Assembly: GCA_947375135.1 (NCBI GenBank)
Contig: CANCER010000022.1
Coordinates: 1-64,000 of the forward strand
Origin: Comamonadaceae bacterium
Lineage (GTDB): Bacteria > Pseudomonadota > Gammaproteobacteria > Burkholderiales > Burkholderiaceae_C
Direction: 5' to 3'
Length of the DNA stretch: 64,000 bases
Position 1 is the stretch's first letter. Each line of letters opens with the position of its first letter. The notes below the pieces were generated by a model. It was not told the origin of the DNA. It saw only the letters and a list, made by a program, of their open reading frames with translations, and made no database searches. Both the position numbers and the translations under genes were made by a program. Positions 18,411 through 26,451 of this stretch are shown piece by piece.

Positions 18411-19165
18411 GCTGCTTGGCTTTCGGTGGAGGCGGCTGGCTTGCGCGCGGCGCCCAGGTAGGTGTCGATCACGCGAGCGTCCTTGGCCAGGTCCTGGGCC
18501 AGGCCGTGCAAGGCGATCTCGCCCATCTCCAGCACATAGCCGTAGTCGGCGGTCTCCAACGCGGCGCGGGCGTTCTGTTCCACCAACAAAGTGGTGACGC
18601 CGGTCTTGCGCAGCGCGTCGATGGTCTTGAAGATTTCACGCACCACCAGCGGCGCCAGACCCAGGCTGGGTTCGTCCAGCATCAAGAGCGTGGGGCGCGA
18701 CATCATGGCGCGGCCCACGGCCAGCATCTGGCGCTCGCCGCCCGACAGCGTGCCGGCCAGTTGCAGGCGCCGTTCTTTCAGGCGGGGGAAAATTTGGTAC
18801 ACGACGTCGATCTGTTCGCGCCACTGTTTGTTGTTCAGCCGCACCTGGCGGAAGGCGCCGAGCAGCAGGTTGTCTTCCACCGGCATGGTGCCAAACAGTT
18901 CGCGCTTTTCCGGCACCAGGGCAATGCCCAGCATGACGCGTTCTTCGAGTGACAGTTGGCTGATGTCGCGGCCTTCAAAGTGGATGCTGCCCTTAGAAGG
19001 CAGCACGCCCATCAGCGCATTCAAAAAGGTGGATTTGCCCGCGCCGTTAGGCCCGATGACGGTGATGATGCTGCCCTTGGGAGCGCTCAGGTCAATGCCG
19101 CTGAGCACTTCGGCGCGGCCGTAGCCGGCGTGCAGGCCCTGTATGGATAAAACGGTTTCGCTCAT
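18407..19165 (-). CDS. livF: Branched-chain-type ABC importer ATPase LivF
   Basis: This 252-residue ATPase of the LivF type has Walker A GPNGAGKS, signature LSGGERQMLAVGRAM, Walker B LLMLDEPSLGLAP and the switch TLLVEQNA. The C-terminal LivF hallmark GYVLEMGEIALHG is present. It pairs with the LivG module of the livMG fusion. It overlaps the acyl-CoA dehydrogenase by 4 bases but is separated from livMG by an unusual 645-base gap filled with hairpin repeats. Confidence 0.94.
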   Translation of the reverse strand: MSETVLSIQGLHAGYGRAEVLSGIDLSAPKGSIITVIGPNGAGKSTFLNALMGVLPSKGSIHFEGRDISQLSLEERVMLGIALVPEKRELFGTMPVEDNLLLGAFRQVRLNNKQWREQIDVVYQIFPRLKERRLQLAGTLSGGERQMLAVGRAMMSRPTLLMLDEPSLGLAPLVVREIFKTIDALRKTGVTTLLVEQNARAALETADYGYVLEMGEIALHGLAQDLAKDARVIDTYLGAARKPAASTESQAA

Positions 19166-19300
19166 GTTGCTGCTTTCAGGCTATTCGACAATTTGTTTGC
19201 GCGGGTTTGTGAGCGCAGAGGGCCAACTGGGTTCATTGGCGCGCCGGGTCTTTTGTACGCAGTGGGTAGCGGGTTCATTTGTACGCAGAGCTTTGTGTAC

Positions 19301-19399
19301 GCCGGGGACAGTGGGGTAGATGTTTCCGTCCGTGTCCCCCGCCCGCTTAAGCGGGCTCCTCCTTTACCTACCGGAAACATCCACCCCACTGCCCCCGGC
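19301..19399 (-). repeat. Covarying hairpin element A
   Basis: This is a 99-base inverted-repeat element. The outer arms 19301-19328 and 19372-19399 are complementary over 28 positions. The two exceptions (19308/19392 and 19318/19382) become G-U wobbles only if the minus strand is read as RNA. Read on the minus strand the interior is GTAGGTAAAGGAGGAG, a 6-bp inner hairpin GCCCGC-TTAA-GCGGGC, then GGGGGACACGGA. The interior is shared with elements B and C, but the outer arms have unrelated sequence. Structured RNA or a hairpin-type mobile repeat are both possible. Confidence 0.75.
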
Positions 19400-19521
19400 A
19401 ACCAGCACAGTCGGCGCACGATGGCTGAATACCCAAGTCGGGCCCAGCGCGTGGCTTTCTTGCTGAGTAAACGTTGGCCTGCAATCTCTGAACACCTTCG
19501 CGCACCAACCGTGCTGGCGGA

Positions 19522-19613
19522 CTCAGGACGGCGTGGCGCTCCGTTCCTGTAGGTAAAGGAGGAGGCCGAAGGCCGGGGGACACGGAAGGAACGGAGTGCC
19601 ACGTCGGCCTGAG
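19522..19613 (+). repeat. Covarying hairpin element B
   Basis: This is a 92-base element on the plus strand. The outer arms 19522-19547 and 19588-19613 pair over 25 of 26 positions. Two of the pairs (19531/19604, 19538/19597) are G-U wobbles on the plus strand. One A-G mismatch (19528/19607) is shared with copy C. The interior is GTAGGTAAAGGAGGAG, the inner stem GGCC-GAA-GGCC, then GGGGGACACGGA. The wobble polarity again agrees with the strand carrying the conserved motif. Confidence 0.75.
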
Positions 19614-19665
19614 GCCCACGTGCCTGCAATGACTTAAAGCCCAGGCACACCAACAGCGCTGGCCG

Positions 19666-19759
19666 ACTCAGGACGGCGTGGCGCTCCGCTCCGGTAGGTA
19701 AAGGAGGAGCCCGCAGGGCGGGGGACACGGACGGAGCGGAGTGCCACGTCGGCCTGAGT
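19666..19759 (+). repeat. Covarying hairpin element C
   Basis: This 94-base element is a close relative of B. The outer arms 19666-19693 and 19732-19759 pair over 27 of 28 positions. At 19689/19736 it has C-G where B has T-A (19544/19591), a compensatory change. The inner stem is GCCC-GCA-GGGC, where B has GGCC-GAA-GGCC. The linkers GTAGGTAAAGGAGGAG and GGGGGACACGGA are kept. Confidence 0.75.
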
Positions 19760-19810
19760 CCAGAAGTGACTTTGGCCTGCCCCCCACGCTGGAAGTACAT
19801 ACCCATGACT

Positions 19811-21607
19811 TCAATGTTCCATACCGAGATACGCCGCCCGCACTTGCGGACTCTGCTGCACCTCGGCGGGTGTGCCGTCCATCAACTTGGTGCCGAACTC
19901 CATCACCACAATGTGATCCGTCACATCCATCACCAAATCCATATCGTGCTCCACCAGCAGAATGCTCATGCCCTCCGAGCGCAGCTGCCGCAACACACCG
20001 GCCAACGCCTGCTTCTCCTTGTGGCGCAAACCGGCAGCCGGCTCGTCCAACAACAACAAGGCCGGGTCGCTACACAAGGCGCGGGCAATTTCCATCAGAC
20101 GCTGCGGCCCCATGGCCAGGTTGCCGGCCTGCTCGTGCAGGGCGTGGCCCATGCCGATGCGCTCCAATTGGCGGGCCGCTTCGCGCAACAGGCTTTGCTC
20201 TTCCGCGCGGTCCAGCCGCAACATCGACGACAGAGCGCTCTTGCTGCCACGCAGCTGCGCACCCAGGGCCACGTTTTCCAGCACCGTCATTTCCGGAATC
20301 ATCTTGACGTGCTGGAAGGTGCGGCTCATGCCGCGGTGGGCAATGTCTCTGGATGGCAAGCCGCTGATGGTCTCGCCGCGGAACTTCACCGTACCCGAGG
20401 TCAGGCCCAGCACGCCGCTGACCAGGTTGAAGGTGGTGGATTTGCCGGCACCGTTGGGCCCGATCAGGCCGACGATCTGGCCGGCCTTGATCGAGAAGGT
20501 GATGTCCTTCACGGCCGTCAGACCACCGAACTGTTTGCGGATGTCGGTGACTTCCAGCACGGTCTCGCCCAGTGCGGGTTTGGTGCGCTCGGGCAGCACG
20601 GCTGCGCGCTGCCAATCGTCCACGCGCTCGGGCTTGGGCAACCAGCGGCCGACCAGCGACCACATGCCGTCGGGCAGGTACTTCAGCACCAGCACCAGCA
20701 CAATGCCGAACACAATCACTTCGTAGCTGCCGCTGGTGCCCAGCAACTTGGGCAGCAGCACCTGCAACTGGTCTTCCAGCAGCTTGGTCAGCACCGCGCC
20801 GCCAATGGCACCCCAGACATAACCGACACCACCGAGAACTGCCATGAAAAGGTATTCAATACCCATCTTCAGGCCGAAGGGCGAAGGGTTCACGGTGCGC
20901 TGAAAGTGCGCGAACAACCAGCCCGACACGCTGGCGAAGAGTGCTGCGATCAGGAAGATGCCGACCTTGTGGCGCAGCGTGTCCACGCCCATGGCCTCGG
21001 CCATCAGCACGCTGGAACGCATGGCGCGGATGGCGCGGCCGGTGCGCGAGTCCAGCAGGTTCAGGAGCCCGAACACGCCCAGCAGCACCAGGCCCCAGGC
21101 CAGCACAAAGAAGCTGCGGCCCTGGCTGACATCCCAGCTGCCGATCAGGAGGCCCGGCACACCCTGGATGCCGTCGTACTTGCCCAGCGCGTCCACATTG
21201 CCCATCAGGTAGTACAGCGACAGGCCCCAGGCGATGGTTGCCAGCGGCAAGTAGTGGCCGGACATGCGCAGCGTGATCCAGCCCACCACCAGCGCACTGA
21301 TGGCGGTGATGAACAGACCGGCAAACACCGTGAGCCACGGCGACCAGCCCATGCTGGTGCTGAGGTAGGCGCTGGTGTAGGCACCGATGCCGACAAACGC
21401 AGCCTGGCCAAACGACGTGAGTCCGCCGATGCCGGTGAGCAGCACCAGGCCCAGAATCACCAGGCTGTAGAGCGCGATGTAGTTGAGCTGGGTGATCCAG
21501 AAATCCGGCACGGGCGACACCGCGTACAGGAGCATGCAGGCAAACACGCTGACGCGTTGCACCCGGGCGTTGTGCAGCCAATGCTGCAATGTGGAGACAA
21601 GCGTCAT
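19811..21607 (-). CDS. livM: Liv-type ABC importer: permease LivM fused to ATPase LivG
   Basis: This 598-residue fusion has an N-terminal half (about 1-335) that is a LivM-type permease with around nine membrane segments and the GLTSFGQAAFVGIGAYTSAY signature. The C-terminal half (about 355-598) is LivG: Walker A GPNGAGKS, MSRTFQHVKMIPEMTVLENV, signature region NLAMGPQRLMEIARAL, Walker B LLLLDEPAAGL and LLVEHDMDLVM. The signature reads AMGPQ rather than the usual LSYGQ. The ATG at 21607 lies 1 base after the livH stop and matches LivM starts. Such fusions are seen in other Betaproteobacteria. It would import a carboxylate or amino acid across the inner membrane. Confidence 0.93.
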   Translation of the reverse strand: MTLVSTLQHWLHNARVQRVSVFACMLLYAVSPVPDFWITQLNYIALYSLVILGLVLLTGIGGLTSFGQAAFVGIGAYTSAYLSTSMGWSPWLTVFAGLFITAISALVVGWITLRMSGHYLPLATIAWGLSLYYLMGNVDALGKYDGIQGVPGLLIGSWDVSQGRSFFVLAWGLVLLGVFGLLNLLDSRTGRAIRAMRSSVLMAEAMGVDTLRHKVGIFLIAALFASVSGWLFAHFQRTVNPSPFGLKMGIEYLFMAVLGGVGYVWGAIGGAVLTKLLEDQLQVLLPKLLGTSGSYEVIVFGIVLVLVLKYLPDGMWSLVGRWLPKPERVDDWQRAAVLPERTKPALGETVLEVTDIRKQFGGLTAVKDITFSIKAGQIVGLIGPNGAGKSTTFNLVSGVLGLTSGTVKFRGETISGLPSRDIAHRGMSRTFQHVKMIPEMTVLENVALGAQLRGSKSALSSMLRLDRAEEQSLLREAARQLERIGMGHALHEQAGNLAMGPQRLMEIARALCSDPALLLLDEPAAGLRHKEKQALAGVLRQLRSEGMSILLVEHDMDLVMDVTDHIVVMEFGTKLMDGTPAEVQQSPQVRAAYLGMEH

Positions 21608-21608
21608 A

Positions 21609-22646
21609 TCAATGTTCCTCGTCGTGGCCACCGGCCATGGACCGCCACAACAGAATGGGCAGCACCAGGGTGAACACAATCACTTCCTTGAAGGCGCTGG
21701 CCCAGAATGAACCGAAGGCTTCCACCAGGCCCACAAAAATGGCGCCTAGTGCCGCCAGCGGGTAGCTTTGCAAGCCCCCCATCACGGCGGCCACAAAGCC
21801 CTTGAGACCGATCAGAAAACCGGAGTCGTAAAACACGGTGGTGGTCGGGCCGATCAGCAGACCCGAGAGTGCACCAATGAGTGCCGCCATGGCAAAGGTG
21901 GCCTGGCCGGCGCCTATGGTGGAGATGCCCATCAGGCGCGCGCCGAGCCGGTTCACGGCCGTGGCCTGCAGCGCTTTGCCATACAGGGTGCGCGAGAAGA
22001 ACTGCCACAGCAGCACGATCAGCGCCAGCGACACCATGAAAATGATGATGGCCTGGCCCTTGATGGCAAGCCCGCCCAGGCTCACACGCATGTCCCAGAA
22101 CGACGGGTTGCGAAAGCCCTCGGCACCGAAGAACAGCAGGCCCAGGCCGGTCATAGCAAAGTGCACGCCCACCGACACAATCAAGAGCACCAGCGAGCTG
22201 GCATCGGCCAGCGACTGGTAGGCCAGGCGGTACACCAGCGGGCCAAACGAGGTGACGATGGCCACCGTCAAGCCGGCCTGCACCAAGAGCGGCAAATTCT
22301 GCGGCGCAGCCCATAGCGACACCAGTGCAATCACCGCCGGGATGACCAGCGTGCGCAGTCCGGCCTTGGCCGCTTTGGCGGCGTTGCCGCTGTGCAGCCA
22401 GCTCAGGCGCGCATCCAGCATAGCGGCCAGCACCGCCATGATCAGCAGCAGCCAGACCGTGCCGGGCACCTGGCCGGTTTGAAAAATCGCCAGGGTGAGC
22501 GCGCCATAGGCGACAAACTCCCCCTGGGGAATGAAGATGACCCGTGTTACCGAAAACACGAGAACCGTGGCAAGGCCCAGCAGTGCGTAAACCGCACCAT
22601 TTGTCATGCCGTCCAGCAGAAGAATGCTGACGATGGTTGAATCCAT
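21609..22646 (-). CDS. livH: Liv-type ABC importer permease LivH
   Basis: This 345-residue membrane protein has about eight hydrophobic segments. The N-terminal LLLDGMTNGAVYALLGLATV and the EAA-like region near PTTTVFYDSGFLIGLKGF match LivH. Between the first segments there is an extra hydrophilic stretch (LSWLHSGNAAKAAKAG) seen in longer LivH versions. The ATG at 22646 is chosen because LivH proteins begin just before the first helix. It is followed by the livMG fusion after 1 base. Confidence 0.93.
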   Translation of the reverse strand: MDSTIVSILLLDGMTNGAVYALLGLATVLVFSVTRVIFIPQGEFVAYGALTLAIFQTGQVPGTVWLLLIMAVLAAMLDARLSWLHSGNAAKAAKAGLRTLVIPAVIALVSLWAAPQNLPLLVQAGLTVAIVTSFGPLVYRLAYQSLADASSLVLLIVSVGVHFAMTGLGLLFFGAEGFRNPSFWDMRVSLGGLAIKGQAIIIFMVSLALIVLLWQFFSRTLYGKALQATAVNRLGARLMGISTIGAGQATFAMAALIGALSGLLIGPTTTVFYDSGFLIGLKGFVAAVMGGLQSYPLAALGAIFVGLVEAFGSFWASAFKEVIVFTLVLPILLWRSMAGGHDEEH

Positions 22647-22733
22647 GGGGAGCCTGAAAAATCGGGGGGAATGAAACGAAGCCAACGCGGCGTACCAGAC
22701 CCCCACCACGCGGCGGGGGCCGGACTAAATTAC

Positions 22734-23867
22734 TTACTCGACCTTCCAGTCGCCATTGACCACCTTGAGGATCACGCCGGTTTCCGGTGTGTAGCCCCAA
22801 TGGTCTTCCTTGGTCCAGTTCAGCACGCCGTGGGCTACCACGGTGCGGCCCATGCCTTCAAACGCATCGCGCAAGGCGGCACGGAATTCCTTGGTACCCG
22901 GCTTGGCTTTTTTGAGCGCAATCGGCGCAGCCTTTTCCAGCACCGAGAACGCGTCAAAGCCGTGGGCGGCAAACTGGTTGCGTGAACCGGCGCCATTGGC
23001 CTTTTCGTACTGGGCGATCCAGCCCAGGGCGATCTTCTTGGAGGGGTGGCTGTCGGGCAGCTGCTCGGCCACCACGGCCGGGCCGGACACCACATAGGCA
23101 CCTTCCACGTCCTTGCCACCCACGCGCATCAGGTCGCGCGAAGCGGCCGCATGTGTCTGGTAAATCTTGCCCTTGAAGTCGCGCTCCACAATCGCTTTGT
23201 GCGGCATGGCAGCACCGCTGCCGGAGGCCACGATCAGCATGGCGTCCGGGTTGGTGGCCACCAGCTTGAGGGCCTGGGCCGTCACGCTGGTGTCGGCGCG
23301 GGCAAAGCGCTCGGCAGCGATGACCTTGATGCCGTTCTTTTCGGCTTCAGGTGTGAAGTCACGCAACCAGCTTTCACCGTAAGCGTCGGTGTAACCGAGG
23401 AAGCCCACGGTCTTGATGCCCTGCTTCTTCATGTGGCCGACGATGGCGTGGGCCATGACGGTGTTGCTTTGCGGCATGCGGAAGGTCCAGACGTCCTTGC
23501 CGGGGGGCAGCTCGATGGGTGAGAGGGACAGTTGCACGGTTTCGGACTCGGCCGCCACGCCCGCCACGGGAATGGCAACCGGTGTGGCCACCGAGCCGAA
23601 GATCACGTCGACCTTGTCGTCGGTGACAAAGCGCTTGGCGTTCTTGATGCCGGTGGTGGGATCGGTAGCGTCATCGAGCACGATGACCTTGACCTTTTCA
23701 CCGGCAATGCTGGTGGGCCAGAGCTTGATCTGGTTGTTGATCGGGATACCCAGGCCGGAGGCCGGGCCGGTCAGCGGCAGGATGACGCCGATGGTGATGT
23801 CGGCCAGCGCGGCACCCGACAGCGCCAGGGTGGCGGCGGTGGCAATAAGGGATTTGACGAGTTTCAT
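22734..23867 (-). CDS. Periplasmic substrate-binding protein of the Liv-type importer
   Basis: This 377-residue Leu/Ile/Val-binding-protein family receptor has a clear Sec signal peptide (MKLVKSLIATAATLALSGAA, cleaved near ALA-D). The mature part starts ITIGVILPLTGPASGLGIP, as in LivK-like receptors. A strong ribosome site (AGGAGACAAACCC) precedes the ATG. Given the CoA-ligase and beta-oxidation genes around it, the ligand is more likely an aromatic or aliphatic carboxylate than an amino acid. That is inferred from context. Confidence 0.92.
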   Translation of the reverse strand: MKLVKSLIATAATLALSGAALADITIGVILPLTGPASGLGIPINNQIKLWPTSIAGEKVKVIVLDDATDPTTGIKNAKRFVTDDKVDVIFGSVATPVAIPVAGVAAESETVQLSLSPIELPPGKDVWTFRMPQSNTVMAHAIVGHMKKQGIKTVGFLGYTDAYGESWLRDFTPEAEKNGIKVIAAERFARADTSVTAQALKLVATNPDAMLIVASGSGAAMPHKAIVERDFKGKIYQTHAAASRDLMRVGGKDVEGAYVVSGPAVVAEQLPDSHPSKKIALGWIAQYEKANGAGSRNQFAAHGFDAFSVLEKAAPIALKKAKPGTKEFRAALRDAFEGMGRTVVAHGVLNWTKEDHWGYTPETGVILKVVNGDWKVE

Positions 23868-23926
23868 GGGTTTGTCTCCTGCAATGGTTTTGGTCTAAAG
23901 GGAACGGGGTGGGAACTCAGCGGACT

Positions 23927-24346
23927 TCAAGAGCACAGGGCCTTGATGTCTTCGGGAACGGGGATGGCCTTGATGCGGTCTGGCGCCTCGGGCGGGTGGA
24001 TCACAAAGGCGCGGGTCTCGGTGCCTTCGCACAAGACCACATCGCCGCGCATCACCACATGCTTCTGGATGAACACCTTGGCGCGCCACTCCACGATGCT
24101 GGTGTGGATGTGCAGCGTCTCGCCATAGGTGGCGGGCTGGCGGAATTGGGTATTGATCTCCAAGAGCGGCGTGCCAACGATGCCGCGCGTCTTGAGCAGT
24201 TCGCGCCAGGGCGGCACGCCGCACTCCATGAAGAAATGCAGGGAGGACGCATCCATCCATTTGGAAAAGTTGGGGAAGAAAACAATGCCTGCCGGGTCGC
24301 AGTCGCCAAACTGCACCTTGATGTCGTAAACCGTGGTTTTGCTCAT
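23927..24346 (-). CDS. 4-hydroxybenzoyl-CoA thioesterase-like hotdog thioesterase
   Basis: This 139-residue hotdog-fold acyl-CoA thioesterase has the VQFGDCDPAGIVFFPNFSKW active-site region and a catalytic Asp, typical of the 4-hydroxybenzoyl-CoA thioesterase/YbgC family. It would release free acid and CoA from an acyl-CoA intermediate, perhaps an aromatic end product of side-chain shortening. It lies between the SDR and the binding protein on the same strand. Confidence 0.9.
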   Translation of the reverse strand: MSKTTVYDIKVQFGDCDPAGIVFFPNFSKWMDASSLHFFMECGVPPWRELLKTRGIVGTPLLEINTQFRQPATYGETLHIHTSIVEWRAKVFIQKHVVMRGDVVLCEGTETRAFVIHPPEAPDRIKAIPVPEDIKALCS

Positions 24347-24368
24347 GGGTCTCTTTAATAAACGGGGC

Positions 24369-25154
24369 TTAACGCGGCGCCATGCGCAGCGCGCCGTCCA
24401 GACGAATCACTTCGCCGTTCAGGTGGGTGTTGGTCACGATGTGGGCCGCCAGTTGGGCGAACTCTTCGGGCTTGCCCAGGCGTGAGGGAAAGGGAATGCT
24501 GGCCGCCAGCGAGGCCTGCACGGCTTCGGGCAGCGTGCGCATCAGCGGCGTGGAAAACAGGCCCGGCGCAATGGTGCAGACACGGATACCGTGCTGTGCC
24601 AGATCGCGCGCCATGGGCAGCGTCATGCCCACCAGGCCGGCCTTGGATGCGCTGTAGGCCTGCTGCCCGACCTGGCCGTCATAGGCGGCCACCGAGGCGG
24701 TGAACAGCATCACGCCGCGCTCGCCGTCTTCCAGCGGATCCAGCTTGGCGCAGGCCGCGGCAAACAGGCGGCTGGCGTTGTAGGTGCCCAGCAGGTTGAC
24801 GCTGATGACGCGGCTGAAGTCTTCCAGCGGTGCAGGGCTGCCGTCCTTGCCGACCACGCGCTTGGCAGCGCCAATGCCTGCGATATTCATCAGCATGCGC
24901 GCAGCGCCCAGGGCCTGGGTGGAGGCATCCATGGCGGCCTGCAGGCTCTCGGTGTTGGTGATGTCGCACTGGGCGGCAAAGGCTTTGCCTGCACCGTGTT
25001 CGGCGTTGATGGCATCGGCCACGCTTTGTGCATTGGCCAGGTTGATGTCCAGCACGGCGACGCGGGCGCCCAGACGGGCCAGCTCACGCGCGGTGGCTTC
25101 GCCCAGGCCGGAGCCGGCTCCGGTCACCAACGCGACTTGTCCTTGAATTTGCAT
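24369..25154 (-). CDS. SDR-family 3-hydroxyacyl-CoA dehydrogenase-like protein
   Basis: This 261-residue classical short-chain dehydrogenase has the cofactor motif TGAGSGLG (residues 11-18), an Asp at the end of beta-2 (AVLDI, NAD preference), NIAG, and a catalytic Ser in LFTASVAAYDG with YSASK. Its overall form resembles type-2 (HSD10-like) 3-hydroxyacyl-CoA dehydrogenases. In this operon it is the natural candidate for the second oxidation of beta-oxidation. Confidence 0.9.
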   Translation of the reverse strand: MQIQGQVALVTGAGSGLGEATARELARLGARVAVLDINLANAQSVADAINAEHGAGKAFAAQCDITNTESLQAAMDASTQALGAARMLMNIAGIGAAKRVVGKDGSPAPLEDFSRVISVNLLGTYNASRLFAAACAKLDPLEDGERGVMLFTASVAAYDGQVGQQAYSASKAGLVGMTLPMARDLAQHGIRVCTIAPGLFSTPLMRTLPEAVQASLAASIPFPSRLGKPEEFAQLAAHIVTNTHLNGEVIRLDGALRMAPR

Positions 25155-25174
25155 GGTGCAGTGTCTCTTGCTTC

Positions 25175-26428
25175 TTAGGCGGTGGCGTTGGGGTTTTCCA
25201 GCAGCAGGGCAATGCCCTGGCCGCCGCCGATGCAGGCCGACGACACGCCATAGCGCACGCCGCTGCGTTGCATTTCGCGCGCCAGGGTGAGGGTCAGGCG
25301 CACGCCGGTGGTGGCCAGCGGATGGCCCAGCGCGATGGCGCCGCCGTTGACGTTCAGCTTGCTCAAATCCAGACCCAGTTCGCGGCCCACCGACAGGGTT
25401 TGCGCGCCCTGCGCTTCGTTGATCTCAAAGCGGCCGATCTGGTCCAGCGTCAAGCCGGCACGCTCCAGCAGCAGCTTGATGGCCGGTGCCGGGCCGATGC
25501 CCATGATTTCGGGCGGCACACCGACCACAGCAGCGGCGACCACGCGGGCCAGCGGCTTCTTGCCTTCGGCCTTGGCATAGGCGCCGGAGGCGACCACGGC
25601 AGCCGCAGCGGCATCCACCAGTGCGGCACTGTTGCCACCGGTTTGCACACCGCCCTCGTACACCGGGCGCAGCTTTGCCAGCACCTCGGGTGGCGACAGG
25701 CGCGCATGGGTGTCGGTTGCTACTTCAAGGGTCTTGCCCTGCAGCTTGATGCCACGGGTTTTGTAACCGGCCAGTTCAAACTTCTCGGTGACCACGGGCA
25801 CGATTTCGCCGGCCAGAAAGCCGGACTCTTGTGCGGCCACGGCCTTGGCAAAGGAGTCGGACGCAAACTGGTCCACCTCGACGCGGGTGATGCCGTATTT
25901 CACGGCCAGGTTCTCGGCCGTCTGGATCATGTTGATGCCGGCGGCGGAGTCCTTCAGGGCCTCCCACATATAGTCCTTGAAGCCGACTTCGGCACCCAGC
26001 TTGAAGCCGGTGCGGTGCTCAAAGGCGCAGATCGGGTTGCGCGTCATGCTCTCGGTGCCGACCACCAGGGCCGCATCACAGGCGCCGCCCTGGATCTGCT
26101 CGGCCGCCTGGCGGAACAGCTCAAAGCCGGTGCCGCAAATGCGCTGGGCCATCAGGGCCGGCACTTCAATCGGCACGCCGGCATACAGGGCGATGTGGCG
26201 CGGCAGCATGAACTGCTCAAAGTCGCCGGGCGCCATATTGCCGGTGATGACCGAGCCGATGTGCGCGCCGGGCACGGCTGCGCGTTGCAGCGCGGCGCGT
26301 GCGGCCTTGATGCCCAGATCGGTGGGCGAGATGTGGCCGAGTGCGCCGCAGTAATCGACCATGGGGGTGCGCGCACCGTCCAGAATCCAGATGTCCTGGA
26401 AGGCGTTAAAAAATCCTTTGGATGCCAT
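25175..26428 (-). CDS. Thiolase (acetyl-CoA acyltransferase family)
   Basis: This 417-residue thiolase should cleave a 3-ketoacyl-CoA with CoA. The nucleophile cysteine lies in RICGTGFEL, the histidine in GGAIALGHPLATTG and the second cysteine in SACIGGGQG. Two motifs deviate from the common form: NEAQ where NEAF is usual, and GHPLATTG for GHPxGASG. The ATG at 26428 fits the family start. A longer upstream extension is not needed and overlaps the ligase gene. It follows the ligase by 23 bases. Confidence 0.92.
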   Translation of the reverse strand: MASKGFFNAFQDIWILDGARTPMVDYCGALGHISPTDLGIKAARAALQRAAVPGAHIGSVITGNMAPGDFEQFMLPRHIALYAGVPIEVPALMAQRICGTGFELFRQAAEQIQGGACDAALVVGTESMTRNPICAFEHRTGFKLGAEVGFKDYMWEALKDSAAGINMIQTAENLAVKYGITRVEVDQFASDSFAKAVAAQESGFLAGEIVPVVTEKFELAGYKTRGIKLQGKTLEVATDTHARLSPPEVLAKLRPVYEGGVQTGGNSAALVDAAAAAVVASGAYAKAEGKKPLARVVAAAVVGVPPEIMGIGPAPAIKLLLERAGLTLDQIGRFEINEAQGAQTLSVGRELGLDLSKLNVNGGAIALGHPLATTGVRLTLTLAREMQRSGVRYGVSSACIGGGQGIALLLENPNATA

Positions 26429-26451
26429 TGCGTTGTTCCTGTTCGGCCGGT

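Larger units (their letters stand above)
19166..19810. other. Repeat-rich gap splitting livF from livMG
   Basis: This 645-base interval holds no convincing gene although it sits inside an otherwise tightly packed operon. Three hairpin elements (19301-19399, 19522-19613, 19666-19759) occupy almost half of it. Near 19250-19300 a short unit (TTTGTACGCAG or TTTGTGTACGC) recurs three times. One long open frame crosses the whole interval on the minus strand. Its translation merely reads through the repeats, so I treat it as spurious. Confidence 0.7.

Noticed and set aside
19162..19806. A 214-codon minus-strand frame through the liv gap
   Set aside because: It reads across all three hairpin elements. 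Its repeated peptide pieces simply reflect the repeats, and it has no domain or good start.
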